Shown here: positions 26,646-35,530 of the stretch, in pieces
Layout of the letters: each line of letters begins with the position of its first letter
Numbering within the stretch: position 1 is the stretch's first letter
Assembly: GCF_004296405.1 (NCBI RefSeq)
Contig: NZ_PSRR01000015.1
Coordinates: 1-54,081 of the forward strand
DNA from: Bradyrhizobium sp. Leo170
GTDB taxonomy: Bacteria; Pseudomonadota; Alphaproteobacteria; Rhizobiales; Xanthobacteraceae
Reading direction: 5' to 3'
Length of the DNA: 54,081 bases
The notes under the pieces: generated by a model
The model's database searches: none
What the model was told of the DNA's origin: nothing
Seen by the model: only the letters and a program-made list of their open reading frames with translations
Translations under genes and position numbers: made by a program

Positions 26646-28223
26646 TCACTCCGGCAGCCCCGCCTTCCGCAACCCATCCGCGAAGGTCGCGAGGTCCTCA
26701 GGCCGGCGGATCGGGAGCCAATCCGCGAGATTGGAGACGCGCAGCGTGGGGTCGAGCTCACGCAGATGCTTCATCGCGCGCTGCGCCTCGTCCGGCCGGC
26801 CCGCGAGCGCATGGCTCGCCGCGATGACACTGACGACCATCAGGAAGCTCGGCAACTCCCGGAAGGCTTTCTCCGCCCACGACGACGCGGCGTCGAAGCG
26901 CCCCGCGAACAGATGCGCCGCCGCCAGTCCGGCCTGCATGCGGTAGAGCTCGGGGTCGAGTGGGCTCAGCCTCATGGCGTGCGAGAAGTGCTCGATGGCG
27001 GCGTCCGGCTCGCCGTTCCAGGTCCGCAGGAATCCGGCGAGGAACCAGGCCGACGCGAGATTGGGATTGAGCACGAGCGCCCGGTCGAGCAAGGCGATGC
27101 CGCCGGCGACGTCATCGGTGAGGTGGGCGAGCGCATGCCCGCCGCGGGTGAGCGCGACCGCATCGTCCCGGCCCAGGTCGACGGCCCGGCGCGCCAGGCG
27201 GGCGCCCTCGGCGATCTCGCCTGGGCGATCGGTCATCCAGCCGTTGACCTTGCGCCAGAAATAGCACCACGCCGCCATCGCATAGGCCGACGCGAAATTC
27301 GGGTCGCGCATGAGCGCGTGGTTGAACTGACCGAGCGCCGCGTCGATCGACTCCCTGGATCCCAGATGGAGGTGCGCCATACCGCGCAGATAGTAGTCGT
27401 AGGCGTCGAGGCTTTCGGTTGGCTTGCGCTTCGCGCGCTCGATCTCGGCCCGCTCGAGCTGCGGCGCGATCGCGCCGACGACGGCCTCGGTGACCTGATC
27501 CTGCAGCTCGAAAATATCGTCGAGCGCACTTTCGAAACGCTCGGCCCACAGATGCGCCCCGGTGGTCGCATCGATCAGCTGCCCGGTGATGCGCACCTTG
27601 TGTGCCGCCTTGCGCACGCTGCCTTCCAGCACATAGCGCACGCCGAGCTCGCGGCCGACCTGTTTCACGTCGACCGCGCGGCCCTTGTAGGTGAAGCTCG
27701 AATTGCGTGCGATCACGAACAGCCAGCGAATGCGCGACAAGGCCGTGATGATGTCCTCTACCACGCCGTCGGTGAAGTACTCCTGCTCGATGTCGCCGCT
27801 TAGGTTCAGGAACGGGAGCGCGGCAATTGAGGGCCTGTCGGGGAGGGTCGGCGGCTCTGCGATGGTTTTGCCCGGCGCGTCGGGCTCGGTGCTGACTGCG
27901 GCGGAGCGACTGGCGATTTCGCTGACGTCGCCGACGAACCGGAATCCCTTGCGGGCGATCGTTCGAAGCAGGCGCTGGTTCTGCCCGCTGTCGCCGATGG
28001 CCTTGCGCGCCGCGTTGATATGACTGGTCAGGGTCGATTCAGAGACGATCCGCCCGACCCACACGGCATCCAGGAGCTCGTCCTTGCTGACGACGTGTTC
28101 GCGGTTCCGCACCAGATGGAGCAGCAGGTCGAAGACCTGCGGCCCGACGGCGATCGGCGCGGCGCTGCGCGTGAGCTCCCGCCGGTCCGAGTCGATCACG
28201 TAGTCCTCGAACGCGTACTGCAC
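26646..28223 (-). CDS. Winged-helix transcriptional regulator with TolB-like and TPR domains (CadC-like / adenylate-cyclase-associated type)
   Basis: A 525-residue regulator. The N-terminal winged-helix domain (OmpR/PhoB effector type, about 1-95) shows GPQVFDLLLHLVRNREHVVSKDELLDAVW and ESTLTSHINAARKAIGDSG, then the wing IARKGFRFVG. A TolB/FlgO-like segment (about 128-250) follows, with RPSIAALPFLNLSGDIEQEYFTDG and VRYVLEGSVRK. The C-terminal half is TPR-like. This layout is common in rhizobial regulators often annotated as adenylate cyclase, but no cyclase catalytic domain is present. Translation starts at a GTG with GAGAGGG upstream. The divergent four-gene enzyme cluster (28523-31402) is a plausible target, by inference. 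Confidence 0.85.
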   Translation of the reverse strand: MQYAFEDYVIDSDRRELTRSAAPIAVGPQVFDLLLHLVRNREHVVSKDELLDAVWVGRIVSESTLTSHINAARKAIGDSGQNQRLLRTIARKGFRFVGDVSEIASRSAAVSTEPDAPGKTIAEPPTLPDRPSIAALPFLNLSGDIEQEYFTDGVVEDIITALSRIRWLFVIARNSSFTYKGRAVDVKQVGRELGVRYVLEGSVRKAAHKVRITGQLIDATTGAHLWAERFESALDDIFELQDQVTEAVVGAIAPQLERAEIERAKRKPTESLDAYDYYLRGMAHLHLGSRESIDAALGQFNHALMRDPNFASAYAMAAWCYFWRKVNGWMTDRPGEIAEGARLARRAVDLGRDDAVALTRGGHALAHLTDDVAGGIALLDRALVLNPNLASAWFLAGFLRTWNGEPDAAIEHFSHAMRLSPLDPELYRMQAGLAAAHLFAGRFDAASSWAEKAFRELPSFLMVVSVIAASHALAGRPDEAQRAMKHLRELDPTLRVSNLADWLPIRRPEDLATFADGLRKAGLPE

Positions 28224-28522
28224 GTCGCCCTCTCATCGCCGCCCATCGCCATGGCCGGCAAGCCATTGATAGCACGGTGATCATCGCCGAAGCTCGGCCG
28301 AGTTATCGCGCCGGTAAAGCAAGCGGAAACTGCCGGAACAGCGTGGCGCTTTCTTGGCTCGTCTTGCTCTTTTGTCCCGCTGTCTTGGACGGAAACCCAA
28401 GCGAAATTCAATCGCGCCTCAAGGCCGCCACAAGGCTTTCCGGCCGCCGATCCGGCACCCTGTGCCGCGTCGAATACGACACAACCTAGACACTCCCTTG
28501 CACACCCTTGGAGGGCAAGATC

Positions 28523-29278
28523 ATGAAAATTGTCGTCATCGGAGGCACCGGCCTCATCGGATCAAAGCTCGTCAAGAAACTGCAGGAGAAGGGTCACGAT
28601 GCCATCGCCGCCGCGCCCAATACCGGCGTCAACACCATCACGGGCGAGGGACTGAAAGAGGCGCTCTCCGGCGCACAGGTCGTCGTCGATCTGGCGAACG
28701 CGCCGGTGTGGGAGGACAAGGCGGTGCTTGAATTCTTCGAGACCTCGGGCCGCAACCTGATGGCCGCGGAAAAGGCCGCCGGCGTGAAGCACCATCTGGC
28801 GCTGTCGATCGTCGGCAGCGACCGCAGTCCCGACAGTGGCTACCTCCGCGCCAAGGTGGCGCAGGAGAATCTGATCAAGGCGTCCGGCATTCCCTATACG
28901 ATCCTGCGCTCGACGCAGTTCTTCGAGTTCGTCGGAGGCATCGTCAAATCGGGCGCAGAGGGCGGTGTGGTCCGGCTGTCGCCCGCGCTGTTCCAGCCGA
29001 TTGCCTCTGACGACGTGGTCGCCAACCTGGCCGAGCTGACGCTCGCACCGCCGCTGAACGGCACCGTCGAGGTTGCGGGCCCGGAAGCCTGCCCGATGGA
29101 CACGTTCGCGCGCAAGTTCCTGGCTGCGAGCGGCGACCAGCGCAAGGTGATCGCTGACGTGCACTGGCGCTACTTCGGAGCCGAGCTGAACGACCGCTCC
29201 TTGACGCCCGGCGATCGCCCCCGCCTCGGCTCCATCCGCTTCGACGACTGGCTCAGCCGCAACGCGGTTCATAGCTGA
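28523..29278 (+). CDS. NmrA-like / atypical SDR NAD(P)-binding oxidoreductase
   Basis: A 251-residue Rossmann-fold protein starting at ATG 28523 after GAGGGCAAG. The glycine motif VIGGTGLIGSKLV is at about residues 5-17, which binds NAD(P). It lacks a clear YxxxK catalytic pair, as is usual for NmrA/TMR-like atypical SDRs, and contains LRSTQFFEFVGGIV near 127, typical of that family. It is the first gene of a likely four-gene operon (cupin, metallo-hydrolase and nitroreductase follow). The substrate is unknown. Confidence 0.85.
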   Translation: MKIVVIGGTGLIGSKLVKKLQEKGHDAIAAAPNTGVNTITGEGLKEALSGAQVVVDLANAPVWEDKAVLEFFETSGRNLMAAEKAAGVKHHLALSIVGSDRSPDSGYLRAKVAQENLIKASGIPYTILRSTQFFEFVGGIVKSGAEGGVVRLSPALFQPIASDDVVANLAELTLAPPLNGTVEVAGPEACPMDTFARKFLAASGDQRKVIADVHWRYFGAELNDRSLTPGDRPRLGSIRFDDWLSRNAVHS

Positions 29279-29339
29279 AGCACAGGAGATAACCATGATC
29301 ATCCGAGCGGGTCCCGGGCAACGACCGAAAGAGGCGGCT

Positions 29340-29729
29340 ATGACGATCAAACTCGTTGCGTTGGTTCTTCTGTGCCTCGTGACCGGCACGGCGGTGGCTC
29401 AGGAGCCTAAGGTCACGTCACTCATGTCCAAGGATCTTCCGGAGAGTCCCGGCAGGGAGGCTCTGATGATCACGGTCGAGCATGCGCCCGGCGGATCGAG
29501 CGCTATCCACCGACACAATGCACATGCGTTTGTTTACGTGCTGGAGGGCTCCGTCGTGATGCAGCTGAAGGGTGGACAACCGGTGACACTGACAGCAGGA
29601 CAGAGCTTCTATGAAGGCCCTGATGATGTTCATGTCGTCGACCGGAACGCGAGCAGCACCCAGCCGGCGAAATTCCTGGTGCTCTTGATCAAGGACAAGG
29701 GTGCCCCGGCGCTCGTGCCCGCACAGTGA
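29340..29729 (+). CDS. Exported cupin-domain protein
   Basis: A 129-residue small cupin protein. Residues 1-20 form a signal peptide (hydrophobic core LVALVLLCLVTGT, cleavage after AVA). The cupin motif 1 is G-S-S-A-I-H-R-H-N-A-H-A-F-V-Y-V-L-E-G, with metal-binding histidines, and motif 2 is around PDDVHVV. Mature protein is expected in the periplasm. The chosen ATG 29340 has GAGG five bases upstream and puts the signal peptide at the N-terminus. An ATG at 29295 has an even better AGGAG site and would add 15 residues, so the start is uncertain. Function beyond the fold is unknown. Confidence 0.85.
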   Translation: MTIKLVALVLLCLVTGTAVAQEPKVTSLMSKDLPESPGREALMITVEHAPGGSSAIHRHNAHAFVYVLEGSVVMQLKGGQPVTLTAGQSFYEGPDDVHVVDRNASSTQPAKFLVLLIKDKGAPALVPAQ

Positions 29730-29754
29730 CTGTTACGGTCAGCAGGAGACAAAC

Positions 29755-30711
29755 ATGAGCTTGGACAACACCTCACAGCCCTCGGTCAAGTACTGCGCCG
29801 ACAAGGTGAACGCGAAGTACATCCACGGTAGACCGGAGCCCGAGTTGGTTCCGTCGCGCTACGCGCTGAAGGTCGGCGAAATTGACGTAATGGTGGTCAG
29901 CGATGGGGTGCTATCGTTGCCAGGCGCGATGTTGGGCCACAACGTTGACCCGGCCGTCCGGGCGGCCTGGCTGGAGGACATGTTCCTGCCGCCGGACGTG
30001 CTCGAGTGGGCGCTGAACGTGGTCGTGATGCGTAGCGGCGGCCGGACCATACTCATCGACGCTGGGATGGGGGCGGAGTTCCCGGACTTGCCGCGGGCCG
30101 GGCGGACGGTTCAGCGACTGGAGGCCGCCGGCATCGATCTCGCATCCGTGACCGACGTGGTGCTCACCCACATGCACATGGACCACATTGGCGGGCTGCT
30201 CGTCGACGGGGTGAGGGACCGGCTGCGTCCGGACCTGCGCATCCACGTGGCCGCCGCCGAAACCAAGTTCTGGGAGGCGCCCGATTTCTCCCACGTTTCC
30301 ATGCCGCCGGGGTTCCCGGACGCGCTTCGGCGGACGGCCAAGCGGTTCTTGCACGAGTACCAGAGCCAGTTGCGGACGTTCGAGGAGAAGCACGAGGTGG
30401 CGCCGGGGGTGCTCGTCACACGCACTGGCGGCCACACCCCCGGGCACAGCGTGGTCCGCCTGGCATCCGGCAGCGACCGGCTGACGTTCGCTGGCGACGC
30501 CGTGTTCCAGGTCGGGTTCGAGCACCCCGACTGGTACAACGGCTTCGAACACGACCCCGAGGAGGCGGCCGGCGTCCGGGTCCGTCTTTTGCGGGAGCTG
30601 GCGGCGACCCGCGAGTCGCTGGTGGCCACTCATTTGTCGTTCCCGTCCGTCTGCCACGTGGCGCTCGACGGCGACGTCTTTCGTTGGGTACCGGGCCCCT
30701 GGGAGTACTGA
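29755..30711 (+). CDS. Metallo-beta-lactamase-fold hydrolase
   Basis: A 318-residue MBL-fold protein, start at ATG 29755 with AGGAG upstream. The zinc motif THMHMDHIGG has H139, H141, D143 and H144. Later ligands are in GGHTPGHSV (His) and FAGDAVF (Asp), and a final His is in THLSFPS. The arrangement matches quorum-quenching lactonase-like and other MBL hydrolases, but the substrate cannot be told. No signal peptide is evident. It lies 25 bp after the cupin gene and 25 bp before the nitroreductase gene, so co-transcription is likely. Codon choice looks slightly different from dcw genes, which hints at transfer; not measured. Confidence 0.88.
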   Translation: MSLDNTSQPSVKYCADKVNAKYIHGRPEPELVPSRYALKVGEIDVMVVSDGVLSLPGAMLGHNVDPAVRAAWLEDMFLPPDVLEWALNVVVMRSGGRTILIDAGMGAEFPDLPRAGRTVQRLEAAGIDLASVTDVVLTHMHMDHIGGLLVDGVRDRLRPDLRIHVAAAETKFWEAPDFSHVSMPPGFPDALRRTAKRFLHEYQSQLRTFEEKHEVAPGVLVTRTGGHTPGHSVVRLASGSDRLTFAGDAVFQVGFEHPDWYNGFEHDPEEAAGVRVRLLRELAATRESLVATHLSFPSVCHVALDGDVFRWVPGPWEY

Positions 30712-30736
30712 CCGCTTGTTGGGTTAGGGTGCGATC

Positions 30737-31402
30737 ATGGACGTATATGAGGCAGTCACAAGCCGACGGGCGGTGCGCGGATTCAAAGACGAGCCTGTGT
30801 CGAGGGAGGTGCTGGAGCGCGTGCTGTCCGCCGCAGCTTGGTCGCCGTCCGGATCGAACATCCAGCCGTGGAACACCTACGTGCTGACCGGCGCGCCGCT
30901 GGCCGAGCTCAAGACGCGCGCCGTCGAACGCGTGTGCCACGGCGACCCCTGGGACGAGCGGCAATACGAGATGTACCCGCCCGCGCTGAAGTCCCCGTAC
31001 CGAGAGCGCCGATCCGCCTTCGGCAAGGAGCGCTACAGCGCGCTCGGCATTGCGCGCGAGGACTGGGAGGCGCGCCAGCGGGCGGCCATCGGCAATTGGA
31101 ACTGTTTCGGCGCGCCCGCCGCCCTGTTCTGCTACATCGACCGCGACCTGGGCCGCCCCCAATGGGCCGACGTCGGCATGTATCTGCAGACCGTCATGCT
31201 GCTGCTCCGCGCCGAAGGGCTGCACAGTTGCCCACAGATGGCGTGGTCGCAGGTTCGGGACACGGTCGCGGAGGTCCTGTCACCCTCGGACGCGCTGATC
31301 CTCTTCTGCGGCATGTCGATCGGGTACGAGGACTCCACGGTGAGTTACGCCCGTACGGGCCGCGCCCCGCTCGACGAGACGGTCACGTTCGTCGGCGGTT
31401 AG
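30737..31402 (+). CDS. Nitroreductase-family FMN oxidoreductase
   Basis: A 221-residue member of the FMN-dependent nitroreductase family. N-terminal SRRAVRGF (about residues 9-16) is the FMN phosphate-binding motif, AAWSPSGSNIQPW (about 33-45) also belongs to the flavin site, and the C-terminal MSIGYEDSTVSYARTGRAPLDE is typical of one subgroup. These enzymes use NAD(P)H to reduce nitroaromatics, quinones or enones. Last gene of the four-gene run. The true substrate is unknown. Confidence 0.9.
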   Translation: MDVYEAVTSRRAVRGFKDEPVSREVLERVLSAAAWSPSGSNIQPWNTYVLTGAPLAELKTRAVERVCHGDPWDERQYEMYPPALKSPYRERRSAFGKERYSALGIAREDWEARQRAAIGNWNCFGAPAALFCYIDRDLGRPQWADVGMYLQTVMLLLRAEGLHSCPQMAWSQVRDTVAEVLSPSDALILFCGMSIGYEDSTVSYARTGRAPLDETVTFVGG

Positions 31403-31515
31403 TTACTTGCGCTCGCAGACAAGTGGCCCTTCGCGTCATTTCGCGGCGACGCTTTCGGAGCGAAGCGGACATTCAGCGAGCCGCGCTTTCCGAACCGGAT
31501 TTATGAGCACGCGCC

Positions 31516-33102
31516 CTAGTGTCCGCCGCCGCCAGGTGCCGCCGCCGACGGCTTGTTCAGCAGCAGGACCAGAAAACTGAGGCCGACATAGAACACGGTC
31601 AGCATGAAGAAGGCGTCGCCATAGCCCATCACCGCCGCCTGGCGATGCACGATCTGCGACAATTGCTTCAACGCCATCATTGCAGCATCGCCCATGCCCT
31701 GCATGCGCTCCGTGAACATGTTGAGCGTCTCGACCGCCGTCGCATTGCCCCAATGCACCCGATCGTGCAGACGCGAGATGTGCAGGTCCGTGCGGTCGTT
31801 CAGCACCTGATTGATGACAGCCAATCCCACCGCGCCGCCGAGGTTCCGCATCAGGTTGAACAGGCCGGAGGCGTTCTTGACCAGATGCGGCGCCAGCGTG
31901 CCGAGCGCGATGTTGTTGGTCGGCACCATCGCGCACATCATGCCGATGCCGCGCAGGATCTGCGGCACCAGCAGTTCATAGAAGTCATAGTCGCGGGTGA
32001 TCCAGGTCATCTGCCAGGAGCCGAGCGCGAAGGTAACGAGGCCGAAGGCAATGATGTAGCGCAGGTCGACCTTCTGCATCAGCTTCCCGACGACCGGCGC
32101 CATCAGGAACATCGTGATGCCGGAGACGAACATGGTCTCGCCGATCATCAGCGCGCTGTAGCCGCGGACCTCCGCGAGATAGCGCGGATAGATATAGGTC
32201 AGGCCGTAGAGGCCGATGCCGATGCAGAACTGCAGCACACAGCCGATCGCGAAATTGCGGTTGCCGAACGTCCTGAGATCGACGATCGGCTCATCGACGG
32301 AGAATACACGCCAGAAGAAAGCGATCGCGGACACGAAGCAGACTGTGGCGAAGAACGCAACCGACGTGTCCTGCAGCCACTCATACTGAGGCCCCTCCTC
32401 CAGCACATATTCCAGTGAGCCGAGGAAACCCGCCATGAACAGGAGGCCCCACCAGTCGAAGCGCTCGAGCAGCGCGAAATTCGGCTGGTCGAAATCGATC
32501 AGCGCGAGCACGCCGATGGTGATGCCGATGCCGGGCACGATGTTGATGAAGAACAGCCAGTGCCACGACATCAGGTCCGTGATGTAGCCGCCCACCGTGG
32601 GACCGACAGTCGGCGCCAGCGTCGCCACCAGTCCGATAATCGGCGCCACGATGTGGAACTTCGAGCGCGGAAAGATCGTGTAGGCCGAAGCGAACACGGT
32701 CGGGATCATGCCGGCGCCCAGAAATCCCTGCAGCGCGCGCCAGAGGATCATCTGCTCGATCGAGGTGGCAAAACCGCACAGGAAGCTCGAGACGGTGAAG
32801 CCGAAGGCCGAAATCGCAAACAGCAGCCGCGTGCCGAGCGCGCGCGACAGGAAGCCCGACAAGGGAATGGCGATGACCTCGGCGATCAGATAGGCGGTCT
32901 GCACCCAGGATACTTCGCTCGAACTCGCCGAGAGGCCGGCCTGGATGTCCGACAGCGATGCCGAGACGATCTGGATGTCCAGGATCGACATGAACATCCC
33001 GAACACCATGATGATGAAGGCGACCACCCGCTTCGGCTCGATGCGCTCGGTGGCGGCCGCGGCGTTCATCATGTTCGGCGAAGCGGTGGTGGCGTCGGCC
33101 AT
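31516..33102 (-). CDS. DHA2-family MFS multidrug efflux permease, EmrB type
   Basis: A 528-residue major facilitator transporter with about 14 membrane segments (DHA2). Typical features are LDIQIVSASLSDIQAGL in TM1 and WVQTAYLIAEVIAIPLSGFLSR, plus the motif C-like GPTVGGYITDLMSWHW near residue 165. It is located 43 bp after an EmrA-type adaptor gene, so a tripartite EmrAB-like efflux system with an outer-membrane channel from elsewhere is likely. Regulation is probably by the divergent TetR gene. Confidence 0.94.
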   Translation of the reverse strand: MADATTASPNMMNAAAATERIEPKRVVAFIIMVFGMFMSILDIQIVSASLSDIQAGLSASSSEVSWVQTAYLIAEVIAIPLSGFLSRALGTRLLFAISAFGFTVSSFLCGFATSIEQMILWRALQGFLGAGMIPTVFASAYTIFPRSKFHIVAPIIGLVATLAPTVGPTVGGYITDLMSWHWLFFINIVPGIGITIGVLALIDFDQPNFALLERFDWWGLLFMAGFLGSLEYVLEEGPQYEWLQDTSVAFFATVCFVSAIAFFWRVFSVDEPIVDLRTFGNRNFAIGCVLQFCIGIGLYGLTYIYPRYLAEVRGYSALMIGETMFVSGITMFLMAPVVGKLMQKVDLRYIIAFGLVTFALGSWQMTWITRDYDFYELLVPQILRGIGMMCAMVPTNNIALGTLAPHLVKNASGLFNLMRNLGGAVGLAVINQVLNDRTDLHISRLHDRVHWGNATAVETLNMFTERMQGMGDAAMMALKQLSQIVHRQAAVMGYGDAFFMLTVFYVGLSFLVLLLNKPSAAAPGGGGH

Positions 33103-33145
33103 ATCTGCTCACCTGCGCCCGGGATTTTCTTGCGGACTCAAACTA

Positions 33146-34441
33146 TCACTGCGGATGAATCATCATCGGTGCGTCGAGATCGGCATCATTGTCCGCATCC
33201 ACAGCGCCCTCGCTTGTATCCACGGTGGTGTAGACCGACATGCCCGCGCGCAGCACGTTCTGCCGTGCAACGCTCTTCGGCACGCGGATGCGGACCGGCA
33301 GCCGCTGCACGATCTTGGTGAAATTGCCGGTGGCGTTGTCTGGCGGCAGCAGGGTGAACACCGAGCCCGCGGCCGGTGAAATGCTGTCGACCACGCCCTT
33401 GAACTTGCGGTGGCCGTAGGCGTCGACCGAGATCGTCACGGGCTGGCCCGGGCGGACGCGCTTGAGCTGGGTCTCTTTATAATTGGCGTCGATGAAGACA
33501 TCGTCGAGCGGCACCACATTGCCGAGCCGCTGGCCGACCTGGATGAAGTCGCCGACATTGACAAGACGGTTGGAGAAGGTGCCCTCGACCGGCGCGCGTA
33601 CCGTGGCGAAATCGAGGTCACGCTCGGCCTTGGCGAGCTGGGTCTGCAGTTCGGCGAGCGTGGCGCGGGCCTCGTTCTGCTGCGCCTTGGTCACCTCGAC
33701 ATTGTCGCGCGCGGCGTCATAGGCAGCCTGCGCCGACTTCACCGCGGCAACGCCCTGGTCGCGGCTTGCCTCCGAGACTTCGAAGGTGGCGCGCGAAGCA
33801 AAGCCCTTGGTGCTCAGCGCCTGCTGGCGGTCGAAATCGAGGCCGGCGCGCTTCAGGTTCGCTTCGGAGGACGCGAGCTGTGCCTGCGCCTGCTCGACCG
33901 CGCTTTCCAGCGCGGTGACCTGGCGGCCGATACGCTCGATGGTCGCCTGCTGGGTGGCGATCTTGCTGCGCGCCGCGTCGACTGCGATCCGGTAGTCGCC
34001 GTCGTCGATCCGGAAGATCACTTCGCCGGCGCGCACGATCGAGTTGTCGGCAGGCAGGATCGCCGCCAGATGGCCGGAAACACGCGCGCCGAGCATCGAG
34101 TTGTTGGCGCGCACATAGGCGTCGTCGGTCGAGATGTAGAAGCGTCCGGCCACGAACCAGTAGACGCCGTAGCCGACGGCGGCGAGCGCGAGCAGGCCGA
34201 GCACGCCCATCATGACAAATCTGCGCTTGGCGGGCTTTGGTGCGGGAGCGGTTTGTACTGGCGCCGCCGGCTGCTCCGGCGCAGGCGCGGCCGGCGTTTC
34301 GGCAGGCCGGCGCTTGGCTTCTTCGGGAGCGGGGCCACGAAGCTGCTCTGCTGGCTGAGCTGATGTGTTACGCACGGACTCGCCCTCGACCTCCGGCTCG
34401 GAGCGAACGACGCGTGCAGCCTGATCTCTCGCCGCGGCCAT
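33146..34441 (-). CDS. HlyD/EmrA-type membrane fusion protein
   Basis: A 431-residue periplasmic adaptor for MFS efflux. It has a Pro/Ala-rich cytoplasmic N-terminus (residues about 15-60), one membrane segment (about 70-90), a biotinyl-lipoyl-like half (RFYISTDDAYVRANNSMLGARVSG), a long coiled-coil hairpin (about 140-270) and a beta-barrel domain. The start is set to ATG 34439-34441, which has AGGAG at 7 bp. An upstream in-frame ATG at 34456 adds 5 residues and has a weaker site. The EmrB-type permease follows. Confidence 0.92.
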   Translation of the reverse strand: MAAARDQAARVVRSEPEVEGESVRNTSAQPAEQLRGPAPEEAKRRPAETPAAPAPEQPAAPVQTAPAPKPAKRRFVMMGVLGLLALAAVGYGVYWFVAGRFYISTDDAYVRANNSMLGARVSGHLAAILPADNSIVRAGEVIFRIDDGDYRIAVDAARSKIATQQATIERIGRQVTALESAVEQAQAQLASSEANLKRAGLDFDRQQALSTKGFASRATFEVSEASRDQGVAAVKSAQAAYDAARDNVEVTKAQQNEARATLAELQTQLAKAERDLDFATVRAPVEGTFSNRLVNVGDFIQVGQRLGNVVPLDDVFIDANYKETQLKRVRPGQPVTISVDAYGHRKFKGVVDSISPAAGSVFTLLPPDNATGNFTKIVQRLPVRIRVPKSVARQNVLRAGMSVYTTVDTSEGAVDADNDADLDAPMMIHPQ

Positions 34442-34521
34442 AGCCGGACTCCTCATTTACCCCGTCACGACGCAAGCGAGGGCCCGACGGGCTGTGCGGC
34501 ATCGTGTCTTCACGTCTAGCA

Positions 34522-34542
34522 TTGACCGAACGGTTCGGTCAA
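34522..34542. promoter_or_regulatory. TetR-type operator palindrome
   Basis: TTGACCGAAC-G-GTTCGGTCAA is a perfect inverted repeat with 10-bp arms and a single central base. It lies in the divergent space between the efflux operon and its TetR gene. The size and symmetry fit a TetR dimer site, and TTGACC could also serve as a -35 box. Binding by the adjacent TetR is inferred from position. Confidence 0.8.
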
Positions 34543-34626
34543 GCTACATTGTCTTGCAGGAACCCTAAGGAGAAAATCCCTTCCGGATAGTACCCGGATT
34601 GAAATGTTCTCCGAGAGGCTAAACCA

Positions 34627-35265
34627 ATGGTTGCAAGCCATACATCCCCTCTTCAGATCGTTGCCGAGGAGGACTCCTCCAAGCGGCGACAGATTCTCGA
34701 CGGTGCCCGCAAGGTGTTCCTGGAGCTTGGTTTCGACGGCGCCAGCATGGGCGAGATCGCCCGCGCCGCCGGGGTCTCCAAGGGCACGCTTTACGTCTAC
34801 TTCGACGACAAGAGCCGGCTGTTCGAGGCGATCGTCGAGGAAGAGAAGATCGAGCAAAGCAAGACCGCTTTCAACTTCGATCCCCAGCGCGACGTCGATA
34901 TCACCCTGCCCGAATTCGGACGCGCCTATGTCGCCCTGCTGTGCAGGCCGGGGGGCGGCTCGGCGATCCGCACGGTGATGGCGATCGCCGAACGGATGCC
35001 TGAGGTCGGCAGCCGGTTTTACGAACAGGTGATCGCGAGCAACGTCAAGCGCTTTACGACCTATCTCGAAGCTCGTGCCGGGCTCGGCGAGCTCGTGATC
35101 GATAATTTCGAGCTCGCCGCCTGGCAATTCATGCAGATGTGCCAGGCGACGCTGTTCCAGGCTTTCATCTTCCAGGCCAAGCCCTCGCCGTCGCCCGACC
35201 AGATCGCCACGGTGGTGGACAGCGCGACAAAGGTGTTCCTGGCGGCGTATCGGAAAGCGGCGTGA
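34627..35265 (+). CDS. TetR/AcrR-family transcriptional regulator
   Basis: A 212-residue repressor. The N-terminal helix-turn-helix (about residues 20-65) has RRQILDGARKVFLELGFDGASMGEIARAAGVSKGTLYVYFDDK, a near-consensus TetR motif. The C-terminal ligand domain is of the AefR/TetR_C type. The start follows GAGAGG. It is divergent from the emrA-like gene with the 21-bp palindrome between them, so local autoregulation and repression of the efflux operon are likely. Confidence 0.95.
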   Translation: MVASHTSPLQIVAEEDSSKRRQILDGARKVFLELGFDGASMGEIARAAGVSKGTLYVYFDDKSRLFEAIVEEEKIEQSKTAFNFDPQRDVDITLPEFGRAYVALLCRPGGGSAIRTVMAIAERMPEVGSRFYEQVIASNVKRFTTYLEARAGLGELVIDNFELAAWQFMQMCQATLFQAFIFQAKPSPSPDQIATVVDSATKVFLAAYRKAA

Positions 35266-35286
35266 GAGGCCGATGCCGGTGTTGCC

Positions 35287-35423
35287 CCTCATGGTGAGGA
35301 GCGCTCAGCGCGTCTCGAACCCATGAGGCCCCGCCTGTGGCCTCGCCCTTCGAGACGGCCGCGGAGCCTGTCATCGGGCCGCGCTTCGCGCGGACCCGTT
35401 GGCGGCCTCCTCAGGGTGAGGAG
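35287..35423. repeat. Dispersed repeat (CCTCATGGTGAGGAG...CTCCTCAGGGTGAGGAG type)
   Basis: The element begins CCTCATGGTGAGGAGCGC and ends CCTCCTCAGGGTGAGGAG, with inner CGTCTCGAACCCATGAGG and CCTTCGAGACGGCC parts. This family is familiar from Bradyrhizobium intergenic regions. An inner portion (CGCTTCGCGCGGACCCG) looks like extra inserted sequence. Confidence 0.7.
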
Positions 35424-35477
35424 ATAGACTGCGGTCGCCACTCTCTCAGTCGTCCCTGTTCGCAATCACCGAGAGCT

Positions 35478-35517
35478 GTCATTCCGGGGCGATGCGAAGC
35501 ATCGAGCCCGGAATGAC
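35478..35517. repeat. Short palindromic repeat (GTCATTCCG type) after the ABC operon
   Basis: GTCATTCCGGGGCGATGCG-AAG-CATCGAGCCCGGAATGAC forms a nearly perfect hairpin. It lies 14 bp after the stop of the substrate-binding protein gene, where it could limit 3' decay of the operon transcript. Confidence 0.85.
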
Positions 35518-35530
35518 ATCGGAGATACCT

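Noticed and set aside
31403..31515. AAGCGGACATT-containing stretch between the nitroreductase and EmrB-type genes
   Set aside because: Only a short remnant of a known dispersed word; too short to define an element.
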